A DNA stretch of 7,543 nucleotides. Origin: Verrucomicrobiales bacterium (lineage in GTDB: Bacteria; Verrucomicrobiota; Verrucomicrobiae; Limisphaerales; UBA9464). Numbering within the stretch: the first letter of the stretch is position 1; each line of letters starts with the position of its first letter. This document shows positions 1 through 6,955 of this stretch, one piece after another. The position numbers and the translations under genes are program-made. The notes below the pieces were generated by a model. It saw nothing but the letters and a program-made list of their open reading frames with translations, searched no databases and was not told the origin of the DNA. The stretch spans positions 1 through 7,543 of the forward strand of contig SXXZ01000246.1 of NCBI GenBank assembly GCA_005789375.1, written 5' to 3'.

Positions 1-1150
1 CCTTGAGCTTGGTCTCCTGGTCGGGCGTGCTCAACAGCAGTGTCGGTACCGGCATGATGTCGCCGAAATACACGCTTTGACCCGACTCATCGATGTTCTG
101 GAAAAACGCAAAGAACTGATAAAATTCCTTCTGCGAAATGGGGTCGAATTTGTGGTCGTGGCATCGGGAACACTCGAAGGTCATTCCCAAAAAGGCGGTC
201 CCAAAGGTATTCACCCGATCCACGTTGTAAGCCACGCGATACTCCTCTTCGACGATACCGCCTTCTTCATTTTGCAGATGCAGTCGATTGAACGTGGTGG
301 CCAGGCGCTGCTCTTGGGTGGCGTTGGGCAAAAGATCTCCCGCCACCTGCCACTGCACGAATCGATCAAAGGGCAGATGCCGATTGAAGGCCCCGATCAC
401 CCAATCCCGCCAGGGCCAGACAGGACGGTAGCGATCAGACTGGAATCCGTGGGTGTCAGCAAACCGGGCCAGGTCAAGCCAGTCGGTGGCCATGCGTTCC
501 CCATAGCGCGGGGAACCCATGAGGCGTTGAACCTCTTGAAGGTAATGCGCATCGGTCGATCTGCCCTCGAAGGCAACGATCTCCTGAGGAGTTGGGGGCA
601 GACCGGTCAGATCCAGAGACAAACGACGCAACAGTCGGCCGGGATCGGCCGGTGGCGCCAAGCGCTTTCCGGAACCCAGTTGAGCCAGCACGAAGGCGTC
701 AATCGGATTGCCGCTCTTCCAGTTCCGCGGCTTGGGCACCGTCGGTAACGCAGGAGGCACAAAGGCCCAATGCTGTCCCCAGCGACTCCCCGTTTGAATC
801 CATCGCTTGAGCAAGCGGACCTGATCGGCACTGGGTTTCTTGCCAGTCTCCGGCGGGGGCATGACCACGTCGGGATCGGTGCTGCTCAGGCGTCGGATGA
901 TTTCACTCTGCTCGGCCTTGCCCGGCACGATGGCCATCTTGCCGCTCTTGCCCGCGCCGAGGGCGCCCTCTTGCAAGTCCAGCCGAAGCCCACCCTTACG
1001 GCCGGTCGTTGAGGGTCCGTGGCATTGGTAACAGTTCTCGGAAAGAATGGGTTGGATGTCCCGGGCGAAATCGATCTCCGCCGCACCGACCAAGCCTCCG
1101 AGCAAAAGGCTTGCGATGACCCAGCGCTGCAGCAATCGGATGGAGGCCAT
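1..1150 (-). CDS. PSD1-type (DUF1549) secreted c-type cytochrome protein, N-terminal 383 residues (partial)
   Basis: The gene runs off the left edge, so only residues 1-383 are visible; relatives usually continue into a DUF1553 domain for 700 or more residues in all. Residues 1-24 form a Sec signal peptide (hydrophobic core VIASLLLGGLVG, then AA). A Planctomycete-type cytochrome domain follows: haem motif CYQCH at 40-44 and the MPPP motif at 97-100, whose Met97 is a candidate axial ligand. DUF1549 starts near HWAFVPP (127-133) and shows IDAFVLAQL (150-158), LTGLPPTP (181-188) and a WLDLARFADTHGFQ stretch (224-237). A second motif, CSRCHDHKFDP, lies at 327-337. The family is known from Planctomycetes and Verrucomicrobia as exported, haem-binding and of unproven reaction. 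The ATG is chosen because an in-frame stop lies at 1189-1187 and the only other upstream start is TTG at 1159. No Shine-Dalgarno sequence stands at the normal distance. A terminator separates it from the upstream cytochrome gene, so it probably has its own promoter, which I could not identify. Confidence 0.93.
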   Translation of the reverse strand, partial: MASIRLLQRWVIASLLLGGLVGAAEIDFARDIQPILSENCYQCHGPSTTGRKGGLRLDLQEGALGAGKSGKMAIVPGKAEQSEIIRRLSSTDPDVVMPPPETGKKPSADQVRLLKRWIQTGSRWGQHWAFVPPALPTVPKPRNWKSGNPIDAFVLAQLGSGKRLAPPADPGRLLRRLSLDLTGLPPTPQEIVAFEGRSTDAHYLQEVQRLMGSPRYGERMATDWLDLARFADTHGFQSDRYRPVWPWRDWVIGAFNRHLPFDRFVQWQVAGDLLPNATQEQRLATTFNRLHLQNEEGGIVEEEYRVAYNVDRVNTFGTAFLGMTFECSRCHDHKFDPISQKEFYQFFAFFQNIDESGQSVYFGDIMPVPTLLLSTPDQETKLK

Positions 1151-1236
1151 GGAGATCAAGACGAAGAGTGTGGAGTCCTCTTCAAATCAGGCGATGGGAA
1201 TCTGGATGCGACCGGGTTGGAGGCGGGACGATTTTT
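1151..1236. other. Short intergenic leader before the PSD1-type gene
   Basis: These 86 bases lie between the terminator of the large cytochrome gene and the ATG of the PSD1-type gene. They must hold that gene's promoter if the terminator is efficient. I see no convincing -35/-10 pair. The only purine-rich patch, GAAGAGG on the minus strand at 1183-1177, sits about 26 bases before the ATG, too far for a normal ribosome-binding site. Confidence 0.4.
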
Positions 1237-1277
1237 GAAAAGAAAACGGGGGCAACGGCCACAGCCATCACCCCCGT
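1237..1277 (-). terminator. Intrinsic terminator of the large cytochrome gene
   Basis: Read on the minus strand, ACGGGGG (1277-1271) pairs perfectly with CCCCCGT (1252-1246). The 18-base interval contains a second small GGC/GCC stem (1266-1264 with 1259-1257), so the arms can stack. The stem is followed at once by a T-rich run, TTTTCTTTT (1246-1238). The hairpin begins 32 bases past the stop codon of the upstream gene and has the right polarity only for minus-strand transcription. The one C breaking the T run and the internal loop lower its predicted strength somewhat. Confidence 0.75.
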
Positions 1278-1309
1278 CCTGAGAATTTTGTGGGTCTACC
1301 AGACCTGAA

Positions 1310-4300
1310 TCACTGGGCGAACGCCTTGTTCTTCGGATTACCTCCGGATTGGAGGTAGGCGATCAGATCGAGCAACTCGTCCTGATTGAGCGGATTAATC
1401 ATGCCTGCAGGCATGAGCGACACGGGGTAGGGCTTGCGACTCTTAACCTGATTGAGGGCCACCGCGGTGAACTCCTCCGGATTACGGGGATCGGCTGTCA
1501 CCACCAACTTGCCATTCTCCACATACGCGCGCCCCACCAACGAGGAACCGTCGTTCAACTGGACCTCTTCGGAACCGTACTGGTCGGAAATAACCTTGGA
1601 GGGTTCAACGATGTTCTCGAGCAAGTCCCGCAAGGTGTAGCGGGAGGCGACACCCGACAAATCAGGGCCTACGCCACCGCCAGCCCCGTCAAAACGGTGA
1701 CAGGCCGCGCAGCCGACCGAGTTGTACATGGCCTTGCCGTTCTCAAAGCTGCGACCCTTGATGCCACCCGAAGCCAGCGCCAATCCCTGCTCGACGGTGT
1801 AGGCCTTGCCCGGGCCCTTCGGCGCAGCATAGGTCGGATCACCCCCGCTCGCACGACGGGTGGAGAGTTCTTCATAAGACTTCCGCTCCGTGGCATCGGC
1901 GACGGTCGACAAGGCGTCCTTACGAATATTCTCGAGGAAGCCACGGAAGCTGTTGCCGCCCTGCCAAGGGGCTGTGCGCGGGAACCAGCTGAAGAACGAC
2001 TTCCGGAGCGCCGGAGTCCAACCCACCTTGGCTTCGCGCAGAATATAGGCATAAGCGATTTGCTCCTGGTTCGGACGACTGGTAGCCGCCTGCGCGAACG
2101 CAGTGGCGTATCCGCGGTTACGATCCAGCAGGGCATCGCTGGCGTAGCGCAGGTCGGAGTCGTTGGCAGTGAGCATCAGCGGCACGCTCTTGGCCACGAC
2201 CGTCGGTGAGCCCAGGCGGACCAAGGCTCCAACGAGTTCGCGGTTCAGAGAGCGACTGGCGGACGGATACAGGGCATCCAGACGCTTGTGGGTTGCCTGA
2301 TAGGTTTCACCCTGCGGATTGCCCTGTCGGATGAGCGCGAGTTGATAGGCGCGAACCACGGCCAGCTTGGCCGCTTCATCCAGCTTGCTCAGATCGAGCT
2401 TGTTGAGGAAAGCGAGCAACCGGTCGCGGTGCTCAGGCGTGCCTATGCGGGCCAGAGCCACAGCACCCTCGATCGAAGCCCAAGGACGGGTCTCGGAGAA
2501 GACTCGGTCGGCCCATTCAGCCACCGGACGACGCTCGATCGCCACGCGGGCGGCGAACCGGACGAAGCGGTCCTCATGTCCAAGGGCCTTCCACGCCTTG
2601 GCCACAGCCTCGGAGCCCGTGCCTTCCAAATGGAGCTGTTCGAGTTCGCGACGCAGCTTAGCCGCGGCACTCAGTTTCGGAGCCGGGGCCGGAGCGGTGC
2701 TGTCCTTGCCGACATAAGTCACCCGATAGACGGCCGACTCGGTGCCACGACCGCCGATGGCGAAGTACATCGCGCCATCCTTGGGATGAATCACCACATC
2801 GGTCAGCGGCAATGGACGACCACTAACGAATTCCTCTTTCACGGCCTTGTAGCCCGCGCCCTCCGGAGTGAGGTGGATGGCGTACATGGTGCCGTAGGTC
2901 CAGTCGTTGGCGAAAATAGCGTTCTGGTAGCGCGCCGGGAACTTGGCTCCCTGACCCGAGGTCACACCGGTGGGCGAGCCCGGACCAATGTCAACGAGCG
3001 CCGGGAGGCTGTCGGGATAGTAGGTGGGCCACTTGCCGGCACCGGAACGCCAACCCATGTCGCTGCCGCTGGTGGCCATCGAGACGCGTGTAGGGCGGTA
3101 CCAGGGGCTACCGGCATCCCACTCCATGTCGGAGTCGTAGGTGAACAAGTCGCCCACGGCGTTGAAAGCGATGTCGTACTCGTTGCGGTATCCGTAGCTA
3201 ATTAACTCGAAGGATTTGCCATCCGGATCGGTTTTGCAGATGTAACCGCCTGGCGCGAGAATGCCGCGGGCATGGCCATTGGCGTCCCAAAGGCGGGTGA
3301 CAACCTGATCTTCATCCCAGGCGCGGGCCGCACGGGACAACTCCATGTGCTCGGGCAACTTCGTGTGGTTGCCACAGGCGACGTAGAGGGATTTGCCATC
3401 GGGCGACAGGACGATGCCGTGCGGTCCGTGCTCACCACCGCCGTCGATCCGACGGATCATCTTCTCCTCGTCGTACTGATCATCGCCGTCGGTGTCGCGC
3501 AAGCGCCAGAGGCCCTGGCGACCGCCCTGCTCGTTGACCATCACGTACAAGCTACCGAAGGCGTGCAGCAAACCGTGCGCACCACCGACGGCGTTCTTGA
3601 GCTTCTCGATGGTCGCCGGAGCGGAAGAACCGGGCGCCGCCAATGTCAGACGGTACAAACCACCTCCTTGATCGCAGGCAACCAGGCGGCCCTTCGGATC
3701 CACCGTCATGCTCACCCAGGATCCCTGCTGGGACTTGGGCACAGCGTAAATTAATTCAGACCGGAATCCGGGCAGAACTTGAATCGCGTCGGGTGCGATG
3801 ACCGGGGGCACGGCCGGCTTGCCCGGAGCGGCTGCGCCTGCCAGGGCATCACCCCAAGGCTGGCTGCCGTACTTGGCGAGCACCTTGGCTGGCTTCCAGT
3901 CAGACTTGCCGGGCAAGGAGGCTTCCCAGGAGCCATCGCTCTCGATGACGGTTTGCTTGCCGTCGTTGTCCTTGAGGGTCAGGCGAGCCACGAAGCCAGC
4001 GACATCCCCCTCGTTCTTGCACTCGGCGCGCAGTTCATGACGGCCCGCCTTCAGCTTGCGGGTCAGATTGACCTTGGAGGGCTCGCTCCAATCCGGGTTC
4101 GTGATGACCAGTTCACCATCCAGAAACACCTTCGCACCATTATCGCAGGTAATTAGCAGTACTGCTTCCTTAAGTGGACCGGCCACCTCGAAGGATTTGC
4201 GGAGGTTCGCTGCGGACTTGCTGTTGGGGCCATCCGCCCAGATCCAGGAGGTTTCAGCGTGGATGGGCACGGAGGCGAGGGCCAATCCGGCCACTAGAGA

Positions 4301-4336
4301 ACGCCACGAGAAAGAACGTGGTCGGGTGAAGTGCAT
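1310..4336 (-). CDS. PVC-type secreted beta-propeller dehydrogenase-like protein with HEAT-like repeats and C-terminal cytochrome c domain
   Basis: A complete 1008-residue protein. Residues 1-27 are a Sec signal peptide ending SVPIHA. Residues 29-145 look like a jelly-roll carbohydrate-binding-type module (FLDGELVITN at 71-80), with Cys64 and Cys106. A Pro/Ala-rich linker (about 162-182) leads to a six-bladed propeller (about 184-542) like PQQ/sorbosone-type sugar dehydrogenases and the TIGR02604 'membrane-bound dehydrogenase' family; GEHGPHGIVLSPDGKSLYVA (301-320) and SYGYRNEYDIAFN (380-392) are typical. Residues 555-830 are alpha-helical and HEAT-like (DRFVRFAARVAIERRP at 589-604). The last 150 residues match the PVC haem-binding domain (TIGR02603): haem motif CAACH at 876-880, then VGPDLSGV, with Met975 or Met979 as candidate distal ligand. 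It probably oxidises a sugar-like or alcohol compound outside the cytoplasm and passes electrons to its own haem; the substrate is unknown. No good Shine-Dalgarno precedes the ATG, but no other in-frame start lies close upstream. A terminator follows the stop. Confidence 0.95.
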   Translation of the reverse strand: MHFTRPRSFSWRSLVAGLALASVPIHAETSWIWADGPNSKSAANLRKSFEVAGPLKEAVLLITCDNGAKVFLDGELVITNPDWSEPSKVNLTRKLKAGRHELRAECKNEGDVAGFVARLTLKDNDGKQTVIESDGSWEASLPGKSDWKPAKVLAKYGSQPWGDALAGAAAPGKPAVPPVIAPDAIQVLPGFRSELIYAVPKSQQGSWVSMTVDPKGRLVACDQGGGLYRLTLAAPGSSAPATIEKLKNAVGGAHGLLHAFGSLYVMVNEQGGRQGLWRLRDTDGDDQYDEEKMIRRIDGGGEHGPHGIVLSPDGKSLYVACGNHTKLPEHMELSRAARAWDEDQVVTRLWDANGHARGILAPGGYICKTDPDGKSFELISYGYRNEYDIAFNAVGDLFTYDSDMEWDAGSPWYRPTRVSMATSGSDMGWRSGAGKWPTYYPDSLPALVDIGPGSPTGVTSGQGAKFPARYQNAIFANDWTYGTMYAIHLTPEGAGYKAVKEEFVSGRPLPLTDVVIHPKDGAMYFAIGGRGTESAVYRVTYVGKDSTAPAPAPKLSAAAKLRRELEQLHLEGTGSEAVAKAWKALGHEDRFVRFAARVAIERRPVAEWADRVFSETRPWASIEGAVALARIGTPEHRDRLLAFLNKLDLSKLDEAAKLAVVRAYQLALIRQGNPQGETYQATHKRLDALYPSASRSLNRELVGALVRLGSPTVVAKSVPLMLTANDSDLRYASDALLDRNRGYATAFAQAATSRPNQEQIAYAYILREAKVGWTPALRKSFFSWFPRTAPWQGGNSFRGFLENIRKDALSTVADATERKSYEELSTRRASGGDPTYAAPKGPGKAYTVEQGLALASGGIKGRSFENGKAMYNSVGCAACHRFDGAGGGVGPDLSGVASRYTLRDLLENIVEPSKVISDQYGSEEVQLNDGSSLVGRAYVENGKLVVTADPRNPEEFTAVALNQVKSRKPYPVSLMPAGMINPLNQDELLDLIAYLQSGGNPKNKAFAQ

Positions 4337-4352
4337 AACCCAATCAACATCA

Positions 4353-4373
4353 AGCTTCGAAGGCGTTCAAGCT
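4353..4373 (-). promoter_or_regulatory. Small hairpin in the leader of the large cytochrome gene
   Basis: The plus-strand sequence AGCTTcGAA-ggcg-TTCAAGCT folds into an eight-base-pair stem with one bulged C and a four-base loop. In the transcript of the cytochrome gene it ends 16 bases before the ATG. It has no T run, so it is not a terminator. It could influence translation or mRNA stability, or be chance; the AT-rich stem is only moderately stable. Confidence 0.3.
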
Positions 4374-4390
4374 CTGGTCCCAACAACTGC

Positions 4391-4433
4391 AAAAAAAAAA
4401 CGCCAGATAATACCCAGAACCAGAAAGGCTTTA
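4391..4433 (-). terminator. T10 run after the bat operon, possible weak terminator
   Basis: On the minus strand the batE stop codon TAA (4433-4431) is followed after 30 bases by ten consecutive T (4400-4391). The sequence before the run offers only a weak AAGCC/GGCgTT pairing with a bulge and a large loop, so this is not a standard GC-rich intrinsic terminator. A TATTAT hexamer (4412-4407) just before the T run resembles a -10 box, but no matching -35 element is visible. The run could instead be part of the promoter of the cytochrome gene. Function undecided. Confidence 0.25.
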
Positions 4434-5192
4434 CGGGATCCGCGGGTGATAGGGGGCCACCTGCAGCCTCTGCATCCATCCGCCCCGGCCCTCGGCATCC
4501 ACCACTCGGACCCACTCGTTGCGGGACTGTTCTATCCGAACCTCGGTGCCATCGGGAAAGTTCACTGCGATGTCAGATTCGTCCAAGGGACCGAACCGGG
4601 CGGCCCCTTCTTTACCGGCGACGGCCGCATTAGGACCGCGATAAATCAAGACCCAGTCGCTCACCCAAGCCATCAGGACAAGGGCGGCGGCGGCACCCAG
4701 CACCCGACGGACGCCGGAGCCCGAGTCGGCCAATCCAGGACGGATTCCGACTAAGAGTTGCCACCCACTCCACGCCCACACCAAAAAGACGGCACTCACC
4801 GCCCATTCGTCGAGGGTCAACCACCCCAACCACCCTCTCCAAAACGCAACCTCGGGCTGACCCAGACGGCGGCGGATCAAATCCAAGTTATGGCGCAGCG
4901 CCGGATCCCGCGGGGTAATCCATTCTGCCTGCCGCCAGGCCGCCAGAGCCCTCCCCAGTTCGCCCTGTCGGAACCGGGCATTGCCCAGGTTATAGAGCAC
5001 CCCCACGCCGCCGGGAGCGCCCCGAAGAGACCGCTCGAATCCGGCGACAGCCTCCTCTTGGTTGCCTTGTTCATAGGCCTTGCGGGCCTGGTCAAAGTCG
5101 GAGGCTGCCCAAACCGAACCCATGAGAAGGGTCGACAGGATCCACCTCAGACCCACATGCCAAACTCGGTTCCACGGTTGAATTCGGCTCAT
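4431..5192 (-). CDS. batE: BatE-like TPR and SH3 domain membrane protein
   Basis: A complete 253-residue protein. It has a signal peptide (about 1-30; hydrophobic core WILSTLLMGSVWAA) and two tetratricopeptide repeats, about 33-65 (QARKAYEQGNQEEAVAGFE) and 66-99 (LYNLGNARFRQGELGRALA). Two membrane-spanning segments lie near 128-149 and 163-184. A C-terminal bacterial SH3-type domain spans about 190-248 (GTEVRIEQSRNEWVRV at 215-230, then GGWMQ at 237-241). This order of TPR, two membrane helices and SH3 is that of BatE, which follows BatD in Bat operons of Bacteroidetes and other phyla. The Bat proteins are thought to form an inner-membrane complex facing the periplasm, linked to aerotolerance or envelope stress; the exact role is unsettled. 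Its ATG overlaps the batD stop by four bases (ATGA) and a strong AGGAGG lies six bases before it, so translation is coupled to batD. It is the last gene of the visible operon. Confidence 0.85.
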   Translation of the reverse strand: MSRIQPWNRVWHVGLRWILSTLLMGSVWAASDFDQARKAYEQGNQEEAVAGFERSLRGAPGGVGVLYNLGNARFRQGELGRALAAWRQAEWITPRDPALRHNLDLIRRRLGQPEVAFWRGWLGWLTLDEWAVSAVFLVWAWSGWQLLVGIRPGLADSGSGVRRVLGAAAALVLMAWVSDWVLIYRGPNAAVAGKEGAARFGPLDESDIAVNFPDGTEVRIEQSRNEWVRVVDAEGRGGWMQRLQVAPYHPRIP

Positions 5193-6955
5193 CGGATTCC
5201 TCCTTCCAAGGCTTGCAGTGCCTCCAAGGTTGCGTCGGCCTGTGCTTGCAACTGGGTCAACTCGGTCGACTCGGCGGCCGAGGAAAACTTGGCGGCATCG
5301 ACCGAGGCGAAAAGCCCACGCAAGGTCTCGGCAGACTCAGCCTTCAGTCCCTTGGGCACCAACGCCTCATCGATGACCTGTGCCGTGATCGCATCGCCGG
5401 AGGGCAACCCCAAGATCAACGCGCACCGAACCCGCAGCAGCGCATCCAATGCGGCGAAGAACTCCTCGGACCGCCCGCCTTGGGCCGCGGCCCGCATGGC
5501 AGCCTGCTGGGATCGGACCGCCTCCCGCATCCGAGAAGCCTGAGTCGGTTGAAGGCGACGCTGCTGAAGCTCGCGCCAGCGACGCCACCCCTCTAGAGAC
5601 CCCAGTCCCAGGAGCGGCAATACGGCGAGGATTAACCATAGCGGCTGCCGGGCCCATGGAAGCTCGGCCGGGACTCGTCGCCCGCCCCGCAAGGACAGCG
5701 ACATCAACTCATCGCGGCGATCCGGGAATCGAGAGGTCGGAGCCACGGAGACCGCAGGCGGAGTTGGAGTCGAAGCACTCGTTCCTGATTCAGGCCGAAC
5801 CGTCACCGCGATGGGCCGGGGCGTCACCGTGGAATAGCGCCCCGTGTCGGGATCGAAGAACGAATAAGGTTCAAAGGTCAGGGCCTTGATCGACGGGGAC
5901 TCGAGAATGACCATCGACTCGAAGGTCTTAGTTCCGGCCAGCCCCAGCGGATCTTCCGCAGTGAAGCCATTGGTACCCGGGTAGGTTTTGAGTCCGTCAC
6001 TCAAAGACAATTGAGGGGACTGAACCGAATTGAAGCTGCCACGCCCATACACCGACCACTTCACCGTGATGGCCTCCCCTGCGGCGACGTTGGTCCGCGA
6101 AACAGAGGTTCGCACCGAGAATCGACCAATTGCCCCGGAGAACCCCGCCGGACGTCCTTCAACCGGCAGGGGCTTGACCCGAATTTGCCGCGCCGGAGCC
6201 TCGGCTATCCCTTTCTCCAGTTCAGCGCCGCCGCCAAAAAAGTCATCAATCAAACTGCGCGGGCGGCGTCCGCGGTTGACCTCGAGTACGTACTCCTGCG
6301 TGGCCGGCCCGAGTGACAACAGCCCTTCCTTGGTGGGCGTGGCTGTTTGTCGATAACTCAGAACGATGAAGGCCTGACCATCCCGGACCGTTTGCGTGTT
6401 GGACGGCGGAACCTCCTGACCGGTCACAAATCCGTCGAAACTCATCTTCGGCGGGGCGATCTGGTTGAGGTTTACCGACGAATAAAGCTGCAAGTCATAA
6501 GGAAGCGTTTCGCCCACGTAGCATTCGTCACGTGGAGTCACGAGCTTCAGCGAGACTCGCTCACCTTTGGCCTCCTTGGGGGTGATCCGGCAACTCACCG
6601 ACGGCGTCTGAAAGGCTCCACCCCGAGTGGTCACCGCAAGCGAAGGCATGGTCAACTCGCCTTGCCCACGAGTTTGTAATTGAAACTGGAAGACCACCTG
6701 GAACGACGAAACCCCATTAATGATCTGGGTCATTTGACGCGGCCCCAGATATTGAATGGCCTGAACCAACGGAAGACTGGGCAACTTCGGCACCTCAGTG
6801 GGTTGTTCGCCCTCGAGCGTGACATTGAAGCGAACGGTCTCTCCAGACTCGACGATGCCTCGATCAAACGAAGCCGTCACCGAGGCGGCCTCCACTCGCA
6901 GGAGAATTAGCAGACCCACCCCGAGGCATCGGGCCCAGAAACTCAACTTCACCAT
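5189..6955 (-). CDS. batD: BatD family protein (oxygen tolerance)
   Basis: A complete 588-residue BatD. It has a signal peptide (about 1-23, ending VEA) and a large periplasmic part of beta-sandwich domains. The first is about 25-125 (ASFDRGIVESGETVRFNV at 28-45; the Q/G-rich strand TRGQGELTMPSLAV at 95-108). The BatD signature LPVEGRPAGFSGAIGRFSV is at 263-281, and the final strand pattern FFDPDTGRYSTVTPRPIAV at 366-384. A single membrane segment follows at about 438-457 (PLWLILAVLPLLGLG), then a basic stretch and a helical cytoplasmic tail to 588 (EFFAALDALLRVRCALILG at 498-516), as in other BatD proteins. BatD is thought to be the scaffold of the Bat complex that works with MoxR and the von Willebrand A proteins. 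The ATG has an AGGAGG five bases upstream and overlaps the end of the preceding gene by seven bases; its stop overlaps the batE start. No key region appears missing. Confidence 0.95.
   Translation of the reverse strand: MVKLSFWARCLGVGLLILLRVEAASVTASFDRGIVESGETVRFNVTLEGEQPTEVPKLPSLPLVQAIQYLGPRQMTQIINGVSSFQVVFQFQLQTRGQGELTMPSLAVTTRGGAFQTPSVSCRITPKEAKGERVSLKLVTPRDECYVGETLPYDLQLYSSVNLNQIAPPKMSFDGFVTGQEVPPSNTQTVRDGQAFIVLSYRQTATPTKEGLLSLGPATQEYVLEVNRGRRPRSLIDDFFGGGAELEKGIAEAPARQIRVKPLPVEGRPAGFSGAIGRFSVRTSVSRTNVAAGEAITVKWSVYGRGSFNSVQSPQLSLSDGLKTYPGTNGFTAEDPLGLAGTKTFESMVILESPSIKALTFEPYSFFDPDTGRYSTVTPRPIAVTVRPESGTSASTPTPPAVSVAPTSRFPDRRDELMSLSLRGGRRVPAELPWARQPLWLILAVLPLLGLGSLEGWRRWRELQQRRLQPTQASRMREAVRSQQAAMRAAAQGGRSEEFFAALDALLRVRCALILGLPSGDAITAQVIDEALVPKGLKAESAETLRGLFASVDAAKFSSAAESTELTQLQAQADATLEALQALEGGIR
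5199..5204 (-). promoter_or_regulatory. Ribosome-binding site of batE
   Basis: The minus strand reads AGGAGG, preceded by more purines (GGAAGGAGG), six bases before the batE ATG. It lies inside the last codons of batD and, with the ATGA overlap, fixes the batE start at 5192. Confidence 0.85.

Noticed and set aside
77..748. Plus-strand open frame of 223 codons
   Set aside because: It is antisense to the DUF1549 domain, which shows clear family motifs on the minus strand; no domain or ribosome-binding site supports it.
1349..3205. Two long plus-strand open frames (286 and 305 codons) opposite the large cytochrome gene
   Set aside because: They lie wholly antisense to a gene with clear domains and have no recognisable domain. 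Long antisense frames are common in GC-rich DNA.
1310..4336. Possible frameshift or fusion within the 1008-residue gene
   Set aside because: One continuous frame covers all domains in the order known for PVC-type propeller-cytochrome proteins, and the length is normal for that family.
4056..5543. Plus-strand frames of 232 and 261 codons across the bat genes
   Set aside because: They overlap BatE, BatD and the cytochrome signal-peptide region in antisense, have low-complexity Pro/Arg/Ser-rich products, and match no family.
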